From NCBI RefSeq assembly GCF_900156865.1, contig NZ_LT732529.1, positions 1,568,532-1,632,531 of the forward strand: 64,000 nucleotides of DNA. Reading direction: 5' to 3'. The DNA comes from Litchfieldia sinesaloumensis (GTDB lineage Bacteria > Bacillota > Bacilli > Bacillales > Bacillaceae_L). Below are positions 49,701 through 58,450 of the stretch, piece by piece (positions within the stretch are counted from its first letter, which is position 1; every line of letters begins with the position of its first letter). The notes under the pieces were generated by a model, which worked only from the letters and a program-made list of their open reading frames with translations, made no database searches and had not been told where the DNA came from. A program made the position numbers and the translations under genes.

Positions 49701-51250
49701 AATCCTTTTAAGTCATAGGTTAACCGGTCACCATATTCCTCAATTAGTGCTGCTTCCTTCGTTTCAAACGCATGTATTTGTGTATAGAGTAGATCAATCT
49801 CACTCGTTAGCTTTGCAATATCCTTTGTCTTTTGTTTTTCCTGGCGTGACAGTTCTTTTTCTTTTTGCTTTAAAAATTTCTGATAGCCCACATACTGAGT
49901 AATCGCCTCTTGTAATGATTGATGTGCTTCCTCCCATTTTGTTGCGGCCTCTTGTTTGATTTCATCCATTCGCTGATTGACTTGCTCTAGGCCACTATTT
50001 TGTTCCAATTTGGCAATTTGCTGTGAAAGAGATCCAATGACTTGCTCGTTTTCGTGCCATTCCTTTAATAACACGTGAAAAGCCAGCTCTTCTTTACGTT
50101 CTTGTTTCTCTTGAACAAGAGCCTCCAATTCTGCATGCTTCTCCTTCTCTTCGACCACTTTCTTTTCCCACTCTAGTACTTCCTGGTGCGCTTTTGCGTA
50201 CTCTAGGTTGTCTTTTTGAAAGCGTAAATCGGCTTGCTTTTCGGTTAGTTTCTCGATTTCCTTTTCTAATGTAACCAAGGTTTCTTCCTCGGTTTGCTTC
50301 ACATGTTGCAGTGCTCCAAGCAATTGTCTTCCTACTTTGATACTTTCATCGACAATTTCTTTGTGCTGGATTCCCTTTTCAATATGCTCCTCAAATGGAA
50401 CAATGTCTTCAAGGAACTCTTTATGAGCTTGCTCTCGTTTTAAAAGAACAGGAAGGTCCTTCGCAATACTTGCTTGACTCTTAAAAATCTCGACAAGGTC
50501 ATTCTTTTGATGCTCGGTTCGATGGAGAACGGCGCTAATCGTCGGAATGATTCGTTTTTGGAACAGCGAATGATCATCCTCAGCTCCTTCAAAGTATTTC
50601 CCAACTCCACCTTCATCCTTGTTAATATCCTTCATGATGTCCCAGTCTTTACGGTTAATCCCATATGTATCAAGGATGCGGTAATGCTTCTTCGTATCTC
50701 GGTACACGTCATACCCGTTCCATTTTAAATAGTCCTTCAGGCTTTCCGTTTCAGCCACTTCACCATTTTCAAAGAGTGGGATATGTTCGAGCGCCGCTTC
50801 TTCATTCTTTTCAAAATCTCTTGTATAAAAGGTAATATTCGGTAGTATTTTTGCTTCTTGTTCAAGAGTTTTCCGGTCATTCTCCGCTTCTTCACTCATC
50901 GAAATCCGCTGTTCAGCTGAGAACATACCACCTGTAATTAGATGTCTACCGTCTGCCCCGTCCAATTCCCATTGAATGACAACATGGAAGGTGTAGGGAA
51001 TAAATTGCTCTTTATTGTTGAAGAAGAACTGCTGGTAGTACCGATTGTTCTGCTTTCCCCATGATGTCCCAGGTTTAAGGATTTGAAAAATCGTTTGTAG
51101 GAATACACCTTTCCCACCACCGTTCATCATCGCAATGAGGCCGTTTGTCGAGGTCTCCTCATTATGAAAATTAAATGTCGTATCTTTATATTGCTTTTGC
51201 ATGCCATCATATTTCAGGCCAACAATTCTAATCCGATGGATCTTCGGCAT
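46790..51250 (-). CDS. jetC: Wadjet JetC, SMC-like ATPase
   Basis: A 1486-residue SMC/MukB-like protein and the motor of the Wadjet complex, which extrudes DNA loops and marks small circular plasmids. Two ATPase half-sites flank long coiled coils (about residues 270-600 and 800-1300) with a hinge-like globular part around 620-780. Walker A is Asn43-Gly-Gly-Gly-Lys-Gly, without the usual Ser/Thr; the signature is SGGQKLSARM (1377 on); Walker B ends Val-Cys-Asp1409-Asn-Pro-Phe, without the catalytic Glu. ATG 51250 sits six bases after GGAGG and overlaps jetB. Confidence 0.9.
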   Translation of the reverse strand: MPKIHRIRIVGLKYDGMQKQYKDTTFNFHNEETSTNGLIAMMNGGGKGVFLQTIFQILKPGTSWGKQNNRYYQQFFFNNKEQFIPYTFHVVIQWELDGADGRHLITGGMFSAEQRISMSEEAENDRKTLEQEAKILPNITFYTRDFEKNEEAALEHIPLFENGEVAETESLKDYLKWNGYDVYRDTKKHYRILDTYGINRKDWDIMKDINKDEGGVGKYFEGAEDDHSLFQKRIIPTISAVLHRTEHQKNDLVEIFKSQASIAKDLPVLLKREQAHKEFLEDIVPFEEHIEKGIQHKEIVDESIKVGRQLLGALQHVKQTEEETLVTLEKEIEKLTEKQADLRFQKDNLEYAKAHQEVLEWEKKVVEEKEKHAELEALVQEKQERKEELAFHVLLKEWHENEQVIGSLSQQIAKLEQNSGLEQVNQRMDEIKQEAATKWEEAHQSLQEAITQYVGYQKFLKQKEKELSRQEKQKTKDIAKLTSEIDLLYTQIHAFETKEAALIEEYGDRLTYDLKGFIESLSKQIEDKNRAIEELNSKMKESSEKQNQLAASHGTLSQSIEFSEQKIKELTAKNDVQKLKEGKLYDKIHGLLDDVTVPFTHSLLSKYGMQIEELLSQILQQGEQLKKELWETQLDHSLNDEHFWVANRDVKELKEWIDEKTGIDVFYGSQFLQSLSAEEMAKYLVTYPLLPYGLVVNGHQWEKINQQALSGRMFKSPVPIFLREEMNNEPQESSFVMLNGTERDLLTDKNYFTSWKREIGKQIEEKKEALSETELTENTLRSILKEIDRFASNELSSDFEKAIHHEQNALVSKKANLQEVILQQDKEKEYQTQLTEQLEKNKVKIEKLSNDVEKLEEFEDEKAPHLENKRVKLEKEKQKESLTVELNEIGNEHETIVELQNKWSQTYFEWKLTTEQTIKEIAFFIEGAAFPAEGNADQSEEVPQLSPHVLAEITGSIDELKQLQKSKEEQAQELLIIQAKKDSEQKQQVKLVKKLQVHNEEWSEVPVPEEPISIVENMLQSAQKELKAAEKEERKQGTAVTVAETSAKHASEQRNKLKKKVAKHEKQPEEWEDLDLDVKAVEINDQSKITNAEIKEAEKKQKETDANITGYEGDLLTLSVVLKEDAAAFTDEDIEKIKSQGKACILAWCEDHQTIQDKGQEKHAKIEQALRNLKLAIEGKDWEIRFKNEVLTTLDHMDTRHYHHIQTIVKNMKRFSLSGLEQLERDKERAEKAQNFWASRASMKVMSISEAIRSMIAKMKLKNERGSFPLVQLKNDILPKKAEDIEPLLKQHFVAAINKITKQFEMIDDNNLALDQEIKQLISDEQILFVSLRNQYPELLVYNMRTDNAFMYGKPQREHYSTWQTINQGSKTKSDGSGGQKLSARMVMMMMLLSVKSETDQSWVPLVCDNPFGQAASAHVLDPIFAVAEKLKFQFIVVTPPELVKTEISQRFDAYYKLDFIREKGKEIVSDTIVPAFRIYQDMGNV

Positions 51251-51974
51251 GCCCATCCTCCTCTGTTGTCATCAATTTTTTTACCATTTCATAGCGATCA
51301 TAGTCGTGATACAGGTATTCAATTCGCTCAAATAATTCTTGTTTTGGAATTACCTTCGGAATGTCATCACGGTCTAGGATGACAATTAACCCTTCTGTCT
51401 CAAGTAGCCGCATGCTGCTCGCAATTAAACCGATTCTCGTACGTCGATTTCCTTTTTTTACTCCAAAATCATCCGAGTCAACCTCCATGTATTTCCAGGT
51501 CGTCACCACTTCTTTCATATCAATCCGTTCTTCTTCCCCGAAATGAGGTGTTGTTTTAAGAACATTGTCCCAATTAATGATTAGGTTATTGACTTCTCGT
51601 TCAAGGGCGTAATAGCTAATTCCTTCACGCTTTGTGCGAATTTTTGCTGCTTGGTTCCGGTCAATTAATGCTAAAAAAGACATCATGATTACACTCATCA
51701 GATGAAAGTGTTTTTTCGTTTCGATTTGTCGATGCTTTTCTTTCATATGAGTAAAATTGGTCGCAAAAACGGAGCCAGTTGGCTGAACCACTAATTGAAT
51801 TCGTTTCGGTGCTTCAATAATATACGTACCTGACTCATCCGCTAAGAGAAGTACCGTCTGCCTCACTTCTGGATCAAAATACGTTTGAAAGTGTTCACTA
51901 TTTTCATCAATGACCTTGTCTTTTAAGAGTGTAAAATAGACAGCTGATGCTTGTTTAATGGTTTCTGCATTCAT
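51228..51974 (-). CDS. jetB: Wadjet JetB, MukE-like KITE subunit
   Basis: A 248-residue protein of the size and position of JetB, the winged-helix KITE subunit that bridges JetA and the SMC. The C-terminal half has wing-like strands (RTRIGLIASSMRLLETEGLI then VILDRDD). The ATG overlaps the jetA stop as ATGA. Its own stop lies inside jetC. Identification is mainly by locus and architecture. Confidence 0.8.
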   Translation of the reverse strand: MNAETIKQASAVYFTLLKDKVIDENSEHFQTYFDPEVRQTVLLLADESGTYIIEAPKRIQLVVQPTGSVFATNFTHMKEKHRQIETKKHFHLMSVIMMSFLALIDRNQAAKIRTKREGISYYALEREVNNLIINWDNVLKTTPHFGEEERIDMKEVVTTWKYMEVDSDDFGVKKGNRRTRIGLIASSMRLLETEGLIVILDRDDIPKVIPKQELFERIEYLYHDYDRYEMVKKLMTTEEDGHAEDPSD

Positions 51975-53485
51975 CCCTTCTCCTCCTGTACACATATTTT
52001 AAACGGTGTAATTTTCATTCGATGCCAAGTAAAGGGCTCCGCTTGAGGATCAAATTCGGTAAAAATCTTTGCGCCTTCAAATATTTCAAATTGCGGATAT
52101 TCGTTCATTAATTTATAAAGAAGAATTTCCCGCTCATCACTTAACGTTTCTTCTTTTCGATACAAGACTTGAACCTTTAATGGCTTCTTATCGAACATCA
52201 TCCATAAATCAATCGTCTCAGATTCCTCAAACCATAAATCCTGCACCTCTAATGGAAGGTCTGCTAAATTTGTTAACGAAAAAGAGCCGTATGTTTGTAG
52301 ATATTGAAACACATAACTCCATGCTTTTATGACAGAATCCCAGTCTGTTACCCTGACTTGAGTCTTATCTTCGTCGCCTTCTTCATCCACAATCAAATCC
52401 GGTCCTTGCTTTTCATCAAATTCTTGTTCACCCCAAATCCAATCGAGCGGCAAGATAAATTCATTCTTCGGTGAGAATAACGGAGAAAGAACACGTTCCA
52501 CTGTACTAAAACGACGGACGCCTTCCTTCATCAACCAGTTTTCATAATAATGCTCGCGAAATGAAACAAGGCTGTTTTCCCAAAACAAGGATGGGTTTTC
52601 TGCTTTTAACTTCATTTCATAGGAGATATTTTGAATGACGAGCTTCGCAAAACGATCATGAAGCTGCCTTGAATGTCCGATTTTTTCTTGAAGAAGAATC
52701 AGTTCCTTTTGAATCGAGTCATCCTCTTCATTTCGTCGCTTTGTTTTTTCTAACATACTTGTGATGGTCCGGAAGTGGTTTTTCTCTTCCTCAAATTGCT
52801 TTTCGATTTCGACACGATTGTCGGCCCTTTGCCATTCTTCTTCAATCAAGAGGATTTTGGGATTATTGATCATTTCCTTTTGAAAGGTAAATTCATTTGC
52901 CATTAAGCGGTTCACGCGTGAAATGAGGTGATCGAGGTTTCGTGTAGCTTTTCTAAAATTACCGTTTTTAATCAACTGCATGCTATAGAGTTGTTCTATT
53001 GTAATCGAAAATTCTTCCGCCATTTCCCTACTCATAAAAATCATTTCCTGAGCGACATCTGTGAGCTTATAACAAATCGAGCCACCAAACTCTAAATTTG
53101 TATATAATTCATCCATTTCGACATATCGAAATACCTGAGTCTCCCAGGATTGTCTGATTTCATCATAATACAATGCTTCAAACGGCTTACTTAATTCCTC
53201 TTTTCCCTGATAAAGGAGACCAGTCGTAATCCGTTCAATTTGCTTTTCGTCTGCCAAAAGCTTCATTTGCTTAACAGCATCTTCCACCATGTATTTAATG
53301 TCCGATTTCCGGCGCTGATCGTCATCGTTTAACTCTCGATAAAAAATCGTCAGGAGTACTTGCATGAGGATCGTTTGGAGGTGAGGTTTCAGTTCCCCGA
53401 CTTCCATCCCTCTCCCAAGCTCAAACAGGGGATTTAATCGTTGCATTCTCTGGGCGAATCCTTCCCATGATTCGTTCACATCCAT
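51971..53485 (-). CDS. jetA: Wadjet JetA, kleisin-like subunit
   Basis: A 504-residue protein matching JetA in size and order, the MukF-like kleisin that links the SMC heads. Mostly helical, with a coiled-coil part around residues 220-290 and an acidic linker (Glu-Gly-Asp-Glu-Asp-Lys) near 360. The C-terminal 100 residues contain strands that may form a winged helix. ATG 53485 follows TGGAGGCG within the end of jetD, a ten-base overlap. Confidence 0.8.
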   Translation of the reverse strand: MDVNESWEGFAQRMQRLNPLFELGRGMEVGELKPHLQTILMQVLLTIFYRELNDDDQRRKSDIKYMVEDAVKQMKLLADEKQIERITTGLLYQGKEELSKPFEALYYDEIRQSWETQVFRYVEMDELYTNLEFGGSICYKLTDVAQEMIFMSREMAEEFSITIEQLYSMQLIKNGNFRKATRNLDHLISRVNRLMANEFTFQKEMINNPKILLIEEEWQRADNRVEIEKQFEEEKNHFRTITSMLEKTKRRNEEDDSIQKELILLQEKIGHSRQLHDRFAKLVIQNISYEMKLKAENPSLFWENSLVSFREHYYENWLMKEGVRRFSTVERVLSPLFSPKNEFILPLDWIWGEQEFDEKQGPDLIVDEEGDEDKTQVRVTDWDSVIKAWSYVFQYLQTYGSFSLTNLADLPLEVQDLWFEESETIDLWMMFDKKPLKVQVLYRKEETLSDEREILLYKLMNEYPQFEIFEGAKIFTEFDPQAEPFTWHRMKITPFKICVQEEKG

Positions 53486-54540
53486 CGCCTCCATGTCTCA
53501 ATTGTCAGTACTTCTTGAGGGATTCGCTTATTTTCCTCCCATAATTGCATCAGGAGTTCTTGCTCATCATCGGTAAACCATTGCAAGAACGAATCACGAT
53601 AGCTTGTGTTTTGAGTTTGACCTCTTTTTTGCACATTCTTTTGTTCTGCACATTGGAGCATCTTACGGTAAATCTTTAAAGCTGGCTGAATGCTACAATT
53701 CTGGTATTTTTCAATCAGCCTGACCATGATGCCATAACCAGCTGCATCTAGATCCCCTGCGTAATAAAAGAGATAGTTTTTCTCCGGAAACATCCGAAAG
53801 AAGAACGAAAAACTCCGCTCGATTTTCGTTCCTTCACCATAAATGATGAGCTCAGGTTCATAATCAAGAAGATCTTGTTCCAACAACTTAATCGCCGTAT
53901 GAAAGAATGATAGATTTTCAACGATAAGGACACGTTGAATCTCACTTATTTCTCTCCCTTGTTTCATCCAGAATACAAATGGCTCCCCGTAGTGAACCAT
54001 TTTCAGTTGCTCTTCTGACACGCCAATTCGGGTTAAAAAGCCGCTTCCCTCAGGGAATTCAGTAGAGTCTAGTAAAAATTTTTCATGGCCAAAGAGCTCA
54101 AGACATCTTTCTTCAACAGAGACGATTTCCCGCTCCTGACTCGATTGAAGAAACTGGTATACATTCTGAATCCGACTCCATTCGTCCTGCGTCTGCCATT
54201 CAGGATGACGTTCATAATAAGAAAAATCAAACCGATCGCTTAGCTTCATCATCTCAAGACGATCCCATTTCTCTTCCTGAACCTTCGTATGTACCCAATA
54301 ATAGAGTGGTAGAGACGGTGTTCTACCGTTATATTGTTTATTTTGAATCGGTGACAACTGTCCTTCCGCCTGTAAGGTTTCAATTGCCTGATAAAATAGC
54401 GAGTACCCATCCATCTCGTAATAATCATCCATTAGATTCCGTAGCTGAAATTCTAAATCATTTATATTAATCTTCTTTTTTTGTCGAGGGTGTCCGATAT
54501 CTTCAATAAAACCTCTCACCCGTACCTCAACACTATTCAT
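53476..54540 (-). CDS. jetD: Wadjet JetD, Toprim-like nuclease
   Basis: A 354-residue protein. The N-terminal 190 residues are helical (arm and dimerisation part); the C-terminal Toprim domain has Glu208-Asn in VLIVENLSFF and the Asp-x-Asp pair in YYAGDLDAAGYG (263/265), with a late Ile-Pro-Gln-Glu-Val. JetD is the nuclease that cuts the plasmid after loop extrusion. It is first in the operon (D-A-B-C) rather than last as in type I. GTG is possible, but ATG 54540 is preferred. Confidence 0.85.
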   Translation of the reverse strand: MNSVEVRVRGFIEDIGHPRQKKKININDLEFQLRNLMDDYYEMDGYSLFYQAIETLQAEGQLSPIQNKQYNGRTPSLPLYYWVHTKVQEEKWDRLEMMKLSDRFDFSYYERHPEWQTQDEWSRIQNVYQFLQSSQEREIVSVEERCLELFGHEKFLLDSTEFPEGSGFLTRIGVSEEQLKMVHYGEPFVFWMKQGREISEIQRVLIVENLSFFHTAIKLLEQDLLDYEPELIIYGEGTKIERSFSFFFRMFPEKNYLFYYAGDLDAAGYGIMVRLIEKYQNCSIQPALKIYRKMLQCAEQKNVQKRGQTQNTSYRDSFLQWFTDDEQELLMQLWEENKRIPQEVLTIETWRRWM

Positions 54541-54599
54541 CCTACTCACCTACTTTTGTGGGGCCGACCACGCGCCCCAAACCTGATAAGAAATATGTA

Positions 54600-54640
54600 A
54601 CCCCCAGTATGGTAATACGAGATTACACTGGGGGTCACCT
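54600..54640. repeat. CCCCCAG palindrome, second copy
   Basis: ACCCCCAGT and ACTGGGGGT arms between the HAAS-domain gene end and jetD. Same arm as 37235-37267. It may terminate the padR operon before jetD. Confidence 0.5.
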
Positions 54641-54732
54641 TATAGTTACACTATGATAGATTCCATTAAAATCATATAATCTCTACTACTATTTAACCAT
54701 AATAATTCAAATTCATCTAATGTTTAATAACA

Positions 54733-55488
54733 CTAAGCGAGCTTTTTTTTCCCTTTTTCGATGATCCAGATATTTACTAACAACGCGACGAACATTAATA
54801 CGAAGGAAGCAATTTGGATGATTAGTATTTTTTCTATATCCCAATTCGTAAACCTTGAGAATACATCAGGAATAATCAGGATAGCCGGTAACCAAAGCGA
54901 GAGCCATGATTTACTCCAAATCGCGGCTACGACAAAAATACTACAGCAGATTGCAATCACAATCATATCCGTTATCACATTATCAATAAAAAACGGTTCT
55001 ACAACTAAATTACTTACAACCAATATGAGAATTGCAATGAGGGTAACGATTGAGCTCGAAACGACTCCCCCAAGAAAAAACTTCTTCATCGAAAATTGCT
55101 TTCTGCCAGCCTGTTGTAAAAAATACGTGTAAATGAGCAGTCCAATCACAGCAAATATCGGTAAGCCGATAACCTGGATGATGTTTAGTTGAAACTCCCC
55201 TCTTACCGCTGGGCCTAATAGAAAATAGGCAAAGATTCCAAGAAAATAAATAGGGAGAAATTTGGTTAAACGTTTATAATCCGTCTTCATCTCCTGCTTG
55301 AGAGAAGCCATGTATTGCTCAGGTGTTTGGTCAATAATATCATCGATGCTTTTACCACTTTTCTCTGCTTCAATCAGATGATCTTTTAACTCCTCAGTTA
55401 ACTCAGAAATTTCTTGTTCGTTTTTACCTGACATCATTAAATACATTCGTAGATTATCAATAAATGTATTACTTTTTGTAGACAGCAT
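54733..55488 (-). CDS. HAAS-domain membrane protein, 251 aa
   Basis: ATG 55488 after AGGAGGG. N-terminal soluble HAAS-type domain of about 80 residues (SELTEELKDHLIEAEKSGKS is the core), then six membrane segments. HAAS proteins occur downstream of PadR regulators and are thought to be membrane signalling components. Last gene of the padR operon. Function unknown. Confidence 0.7.
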   Translation of the reverse strand: MLSTKSNTFIDNLRMYLMMSGKNEQEISELTEELKDHLIEAEKSGKSIDDIIDQTPEQYMASLKQEMKTDYKRLTKFLPIYFLGIFAYFLLGPAVRGEFQLNIIQVIGLPIFAVIGLLIYTYFLQQAGRKQFSMKKFFLGGVVSSSIVTLIAILILVVSNLVVEPFFIDNVITDMIVIAICCSIFVVAAIWSKSWLSLWLPAILIIPDVFSRFTNWDIEKILIIQIASFVLMFVALLVNIWIIEKGKKKLA

Positions 55489-55501
55489 TCTATTCCCTCC
55501 T

Positions 55502-56176
55502 TTACGCACTTTTTCGTTTCTTTCTCACAAACAAAATCCCCAATAGGACCGCACCGATAAGGAATGACGCCCACCATGAAAACTCAAAAGACGGACCTAA
55601 ATCTGGTGTGAATTTGGCCCCAACTAGTACAACCGCCATTCCAATTGCTGCCATAATACCCGCTTTTATCGAGTCCTTTCGAAGACTCCGGTTTTCATTG
55701 AACAGGGACCTTTCTATAAGCTTTAAGATATAAACTATAACGAGGTAGACAAATCCAGCAATAACTAGTGCAACCATTAAAACGGATAATGGGTAAACAT
55801 CCGTTTTGACTTCAATGAATTGCGATAAACCAAGAAATAGAGCGCCTCGAATGACCAAAAACCAACCCACAATAATGGCAATGATTCCTCCTATAAACGG
55901 GATAAGTTCCCGTTTCTTTTCTCGTGGAAGTTGTTCAATCAGTTCATCCGCAAATGCCCTTGGGTCATCACCAAATATGTCTTTTGCCGTTTTCCCTTCT
56001 TGTTGTCCTTCCAGTAAATGATCAAGCATTTCCATTAATACCTCTTCTGATTGTTGCTCTGAGAGGGTAAATTTTAGTCGAATGTAAATCAGTAGATCAC
56101 CGTAATATCGTTCATTTTCAGCTGTTAATAATTCTCGTTTTTGATTGTTTTCTTCTATTAATTTTTGGACATTCAT
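55502..56176 (-). CDS. HAAS/DUF1129-like membrane protein, 224 aa
   Basis: N-terminal soluble helical domain (LSEQQSEEVLMEMLDHLLEG and the Phe-Gly-Asp-Asp-Pro-Arg-Ala-Phe turn) followed by six membrane segments. ATG overlaps the padR stop as ATGA. Second gene of the padR operon and distant homologue of the next gene. Confidence 0.7.
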   Translation of the reverse strand: MNVQKLIEENNQKRELLTAENERYYGDLLIYIRLKFTLSEQQSEEVLMEMLDHLLEGQQEGKTAKDIFGDDPRAFADELIEQLPREKKRELIPFIGGIIAIIVGWFLVIRGALFLGLSQFIEVKTDVYPLSVLMVALVIAGFVYLVIVYILKLIERSLFNENRSLRKDSIKAGIMAAIGMAVVLVGAKFTPDLGPSFEFSWWASFLIGAVLLGILFVRKKRKSA

Positions 56177-56505
56177 CCTTCTCGCCTCCCCACCAGTAAT
56201 TCATTGACTGGTTTTGAAATTTCCTGCCATTCTTCTGTGATCCTCTCTAATGCCTCTTGCCCAGCGTCTGTTAAAAAATAATATTTGCGATTGGGTCCAG
56301 ATTCTGAGGGTCGCATTTCGCCCCGAATGAGTTTGTTTTTTTGGAGTCTTAAAAGAATTGGATAGATGGTGCCTTCACTGACATCGGCTAAGCCAATCTT
56401 CAACAGTTTTTGTGAGAGCTCATAGCCATAGACAGGCTCTTTTTCAATGACAGCTAATACACATCCGTCTAAAATCCCTTTTAACAATTGGCTTCTAATT
56501 GTCAT
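56173..56505 (-). CDS. PadR-family transcriptional regulator
   Basis: A 110-residue winged-helix repressor: LLKGILDGCVLAVIEKEPVY, GLADVSEGTIYPILLRLQKN and RKYYFLTDAGQEALERI are the family blocks. It regulates its own operon with the two HAAS genes. ATG 56505 with AGAGGAGG upstream. Similar cassette at 62.7 kb. Confidence 0.85.
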   Translation of the reverse strand: MTIRSQLLKGILDGCVLAVIEKEPVYGYELSQKLLKIGLADVSEGTIYPILLRLQKNKLIRGEMRPSESGPNRKYYFLTDAGQEALERITEEWQEISKPVNELLVGRREG

Positions 56506-56635
56506 TTCAACATTAATTCCTCCTCTACTTGGCTAAACAAGGTAGTGAACGATAAAAAAAATACTCTTTTTAGCTATTAGGTAATGCAAGTTAGCTTGGT
56601 AAAAAAAAGCTGGTTATACGTATTAGTTGAATCTA

Positions 56636-56768
56636 ATATCGTTGCTTTCCGCTACAGGCGGATGCTTTCCGCGGGCGTGGCTTGAGCCTCCTCGTCGCTG
56701 CGCTCCTGTGGGGTCTCAATGCTCACGCTTTTCCCGCTGGAGTCACCGCCTTACGCTTCAATCAACTA
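56636..56768. repeat. roughly 130 bp GC-rich intergenic repeat of Bacillaceae
   Basis: Contains CTTTCCGC, GGATGCTTTCCGCGGGCGTG, GAGCCTCCTCG, GGGGTCTC and TTTTCCCGCTGGAGTC in the order I recognise from a repeat that is abundant in several Bacillus genomes, flanked by GTTGATT-like ends. It is GC-rich against an AT-rich background. No gene. Role unknown; possibly mobile in the past. Confidence 0.75.
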
Positions 56769-56849
56769 GATTTGCAAGTTATTATCATTTCAACAATCCT
56801 TTAAAACGAAAAAATTTAAGAAGGGTAGTTGGTATTACAAGATAGTCGT

Positions 56850-56892
56850 TTTAAAAACAACTACCTTGTTAAACAAAATAGTTGTTTTTAGT
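56850..56892 (-). terminator. terminator of the histidine kinase gene
   Basis: AAACAACTA and TAGTTGTTT arms with a T run on the minus strand, about 55 bases after the kinase stop. Confidence 0.65.
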
Positions 56893-56947
56893 GTATGTTT
56901 ATTTCATATTTTTGTCAATAGGCATATTTGATTCAGCTCTAATTTTT

Positions 56948-58333
56948 TTATATGGAAGAATCAATCGGTAAGTAAATAGTAACGGTCGTTCCCCTTCCTA
57001 CTTCACTGGAAAAATCCATTGTGCCATTATGTGCCTCAATAATTTTCAGACTAGTCATCGTGCCTAACCCTGTCCCTCTTTGTTTCGTCGTATAAAAAGG
57101 AATACCAATATTTTCAATTACATCCTCCGGGATTCCGCATCCTTGATCAGCAATTTGAATCCATACTGTATTTTTATCTTTTTTCTTAAGATTTACAGTG
57201 ATTTCTCCACCATTTGGCATGGATTCTATCGCATTTTTTATAAGATTAATAAAAACCTGCTTTAATTGATTTCCAATACAACGCACTGGTGGTAAATCTT
57301 CATACATTACTTTTATATCAACGTTATTCATCAATGCTTGAGACCCAAGAAGTGTAGTTACATCTTCAAAAATTTCTTTTACATTTTCACTTTTAAAATG
57401 ATGGGCTTGTGGTTTAGCTAGTAATAATAGTTCTCCTGTTATCATTTCGATTCTTTCGATTTCTTTTTCCATAATCTCAAGATAACTATCTTTAACATTT
57501 TCATTTGATGAACTCATTAATTGTAGAAATCCCTTTAGCGCTGTGAGGGGGTTTCGTATTTCATGAGCGATTGATGCTGAGAGTTGTCCAACTGCTGAAA
57601 GCTTTTCAGATTTCACTAGTTTTTGTTCGGTTAGTTTTTTATCTGTAATGTCTTTTGCAATCCCATATACTCCAACGACTTCATTATCAACAATGATTGG
57701 CATATTGGTAACACTTAAATGAACAACATGACCATTCTTGTGCAATGCTTTTGTTTCATAATGTTGGGTTGTGCCCATGACTGCCTTTTCATAAAACTCG
57801 GAAGTCATCTCTAACACATCTTCGGAAACTAGATGTACATATGTTAAATGTAAAAATTCCTCTGCACTATAACCTAATAGCTCTTCCATAGCCGAATTTA
57901 CACTGAGATATCTTCCATTTAGATCAAAGGAAAATACAGCATCAGGATTATATTCAAAAAGGGATTTATACTGTTGTGCATCATGTGACAATGACTTTTT
58001 TTCTTTTGTGACATCTTGGAAATAAACAGTTAGCCCATTTTTTGATGGATAGGCCGTCACATCATACCATGTTTTTAATGGTGGAAAATACGCATCAAAC
58101 TTAACGGAAACTTGTTCAGAAACAGCTTTGTGATATTGTTCATAAAAGAGTAAACTCACTGCCTCGGGGAATTCATCCCATACATTTCGGCCTACAAGGT
58201 CCTCTCGACTACGAAATAAGAGACGGGTTGCTTCTTTATTCACATAGGTGAAATTCCAGCTGTTATCTAATGCAAAAAAACCATCTGTAATTCTGTCCAA
58301 TATCTCCCGCGTGTCTATTTCGATACTATTCAT
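56948..58333 (-). CDS. PAS-domain histidine kinase, KinA/KinE-like
   Basis: A 461-residue soluble kinase without membrane segments. PAS domains at about residues 5-110 and 120-230; dimerisation/phosphoacceptor SIAHEIRNPLTALKGFLQLM with His near 257; ATP-binding domain with NLIKNAIESMPNGGE, ADQGCGIPEDV and RGTGLGTMTSLKIIE. No response regulator lies nearby, as for sporulation phosphorelay kinases. Signal unknown. Two PAS domains could sense redox or a metabolite. Confidence 0.85.
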   Translation of the reverse strand: MNSIEIDTREILDRITDGFFALDNSWNFTYVNKEATRLLFRSREDLVGRNVWDEFPEAVSLLFYEQYHKAVSEQVSVKFDAYFPPLKTWYDVTAYPSKNGLTVYFQDVTKEKKSLSHDAQQYKSLFEYNPDAVFSFDLNGRYLSVNSAMEELLGYSAEEFLHLTYVHLVSEDVLEMTSEFYEKAVMGTTQHYETKALHKNGHVVHLSVTNMPIIVDNEVVGVYGIAKDITDKKLTEQKLVKSEKLSAVGQLSASIAHEIRNPLTALKGFLQLMSSSNENVKDSYLEIMEKEIERIEMITGELLLLAKPQAHHFKSENVKEIFEDVTTLLGSQALMNNVDIKVMYEDLPPVRCIGNQLKQVFINLIKNAIESMPNGGEITVNLKKKDKNTVWIQIADQGCGIPEDVIENIGIPFYTTKQRGTGLGTMTSLKIIEAHNGTMDFSSEVGRGTTVTIYLPIDSSI

Positions 58334-58450
58334 AACTAAACTACCTCACTAATTCCGACTATTTAAATAATTTCATATCTAGTATAAAATTCTAGCATAA
58401 TTACTAAAATCCTGCTTAGTCTTTAAATAGTTTTTGACCTGTGCCTAGCC

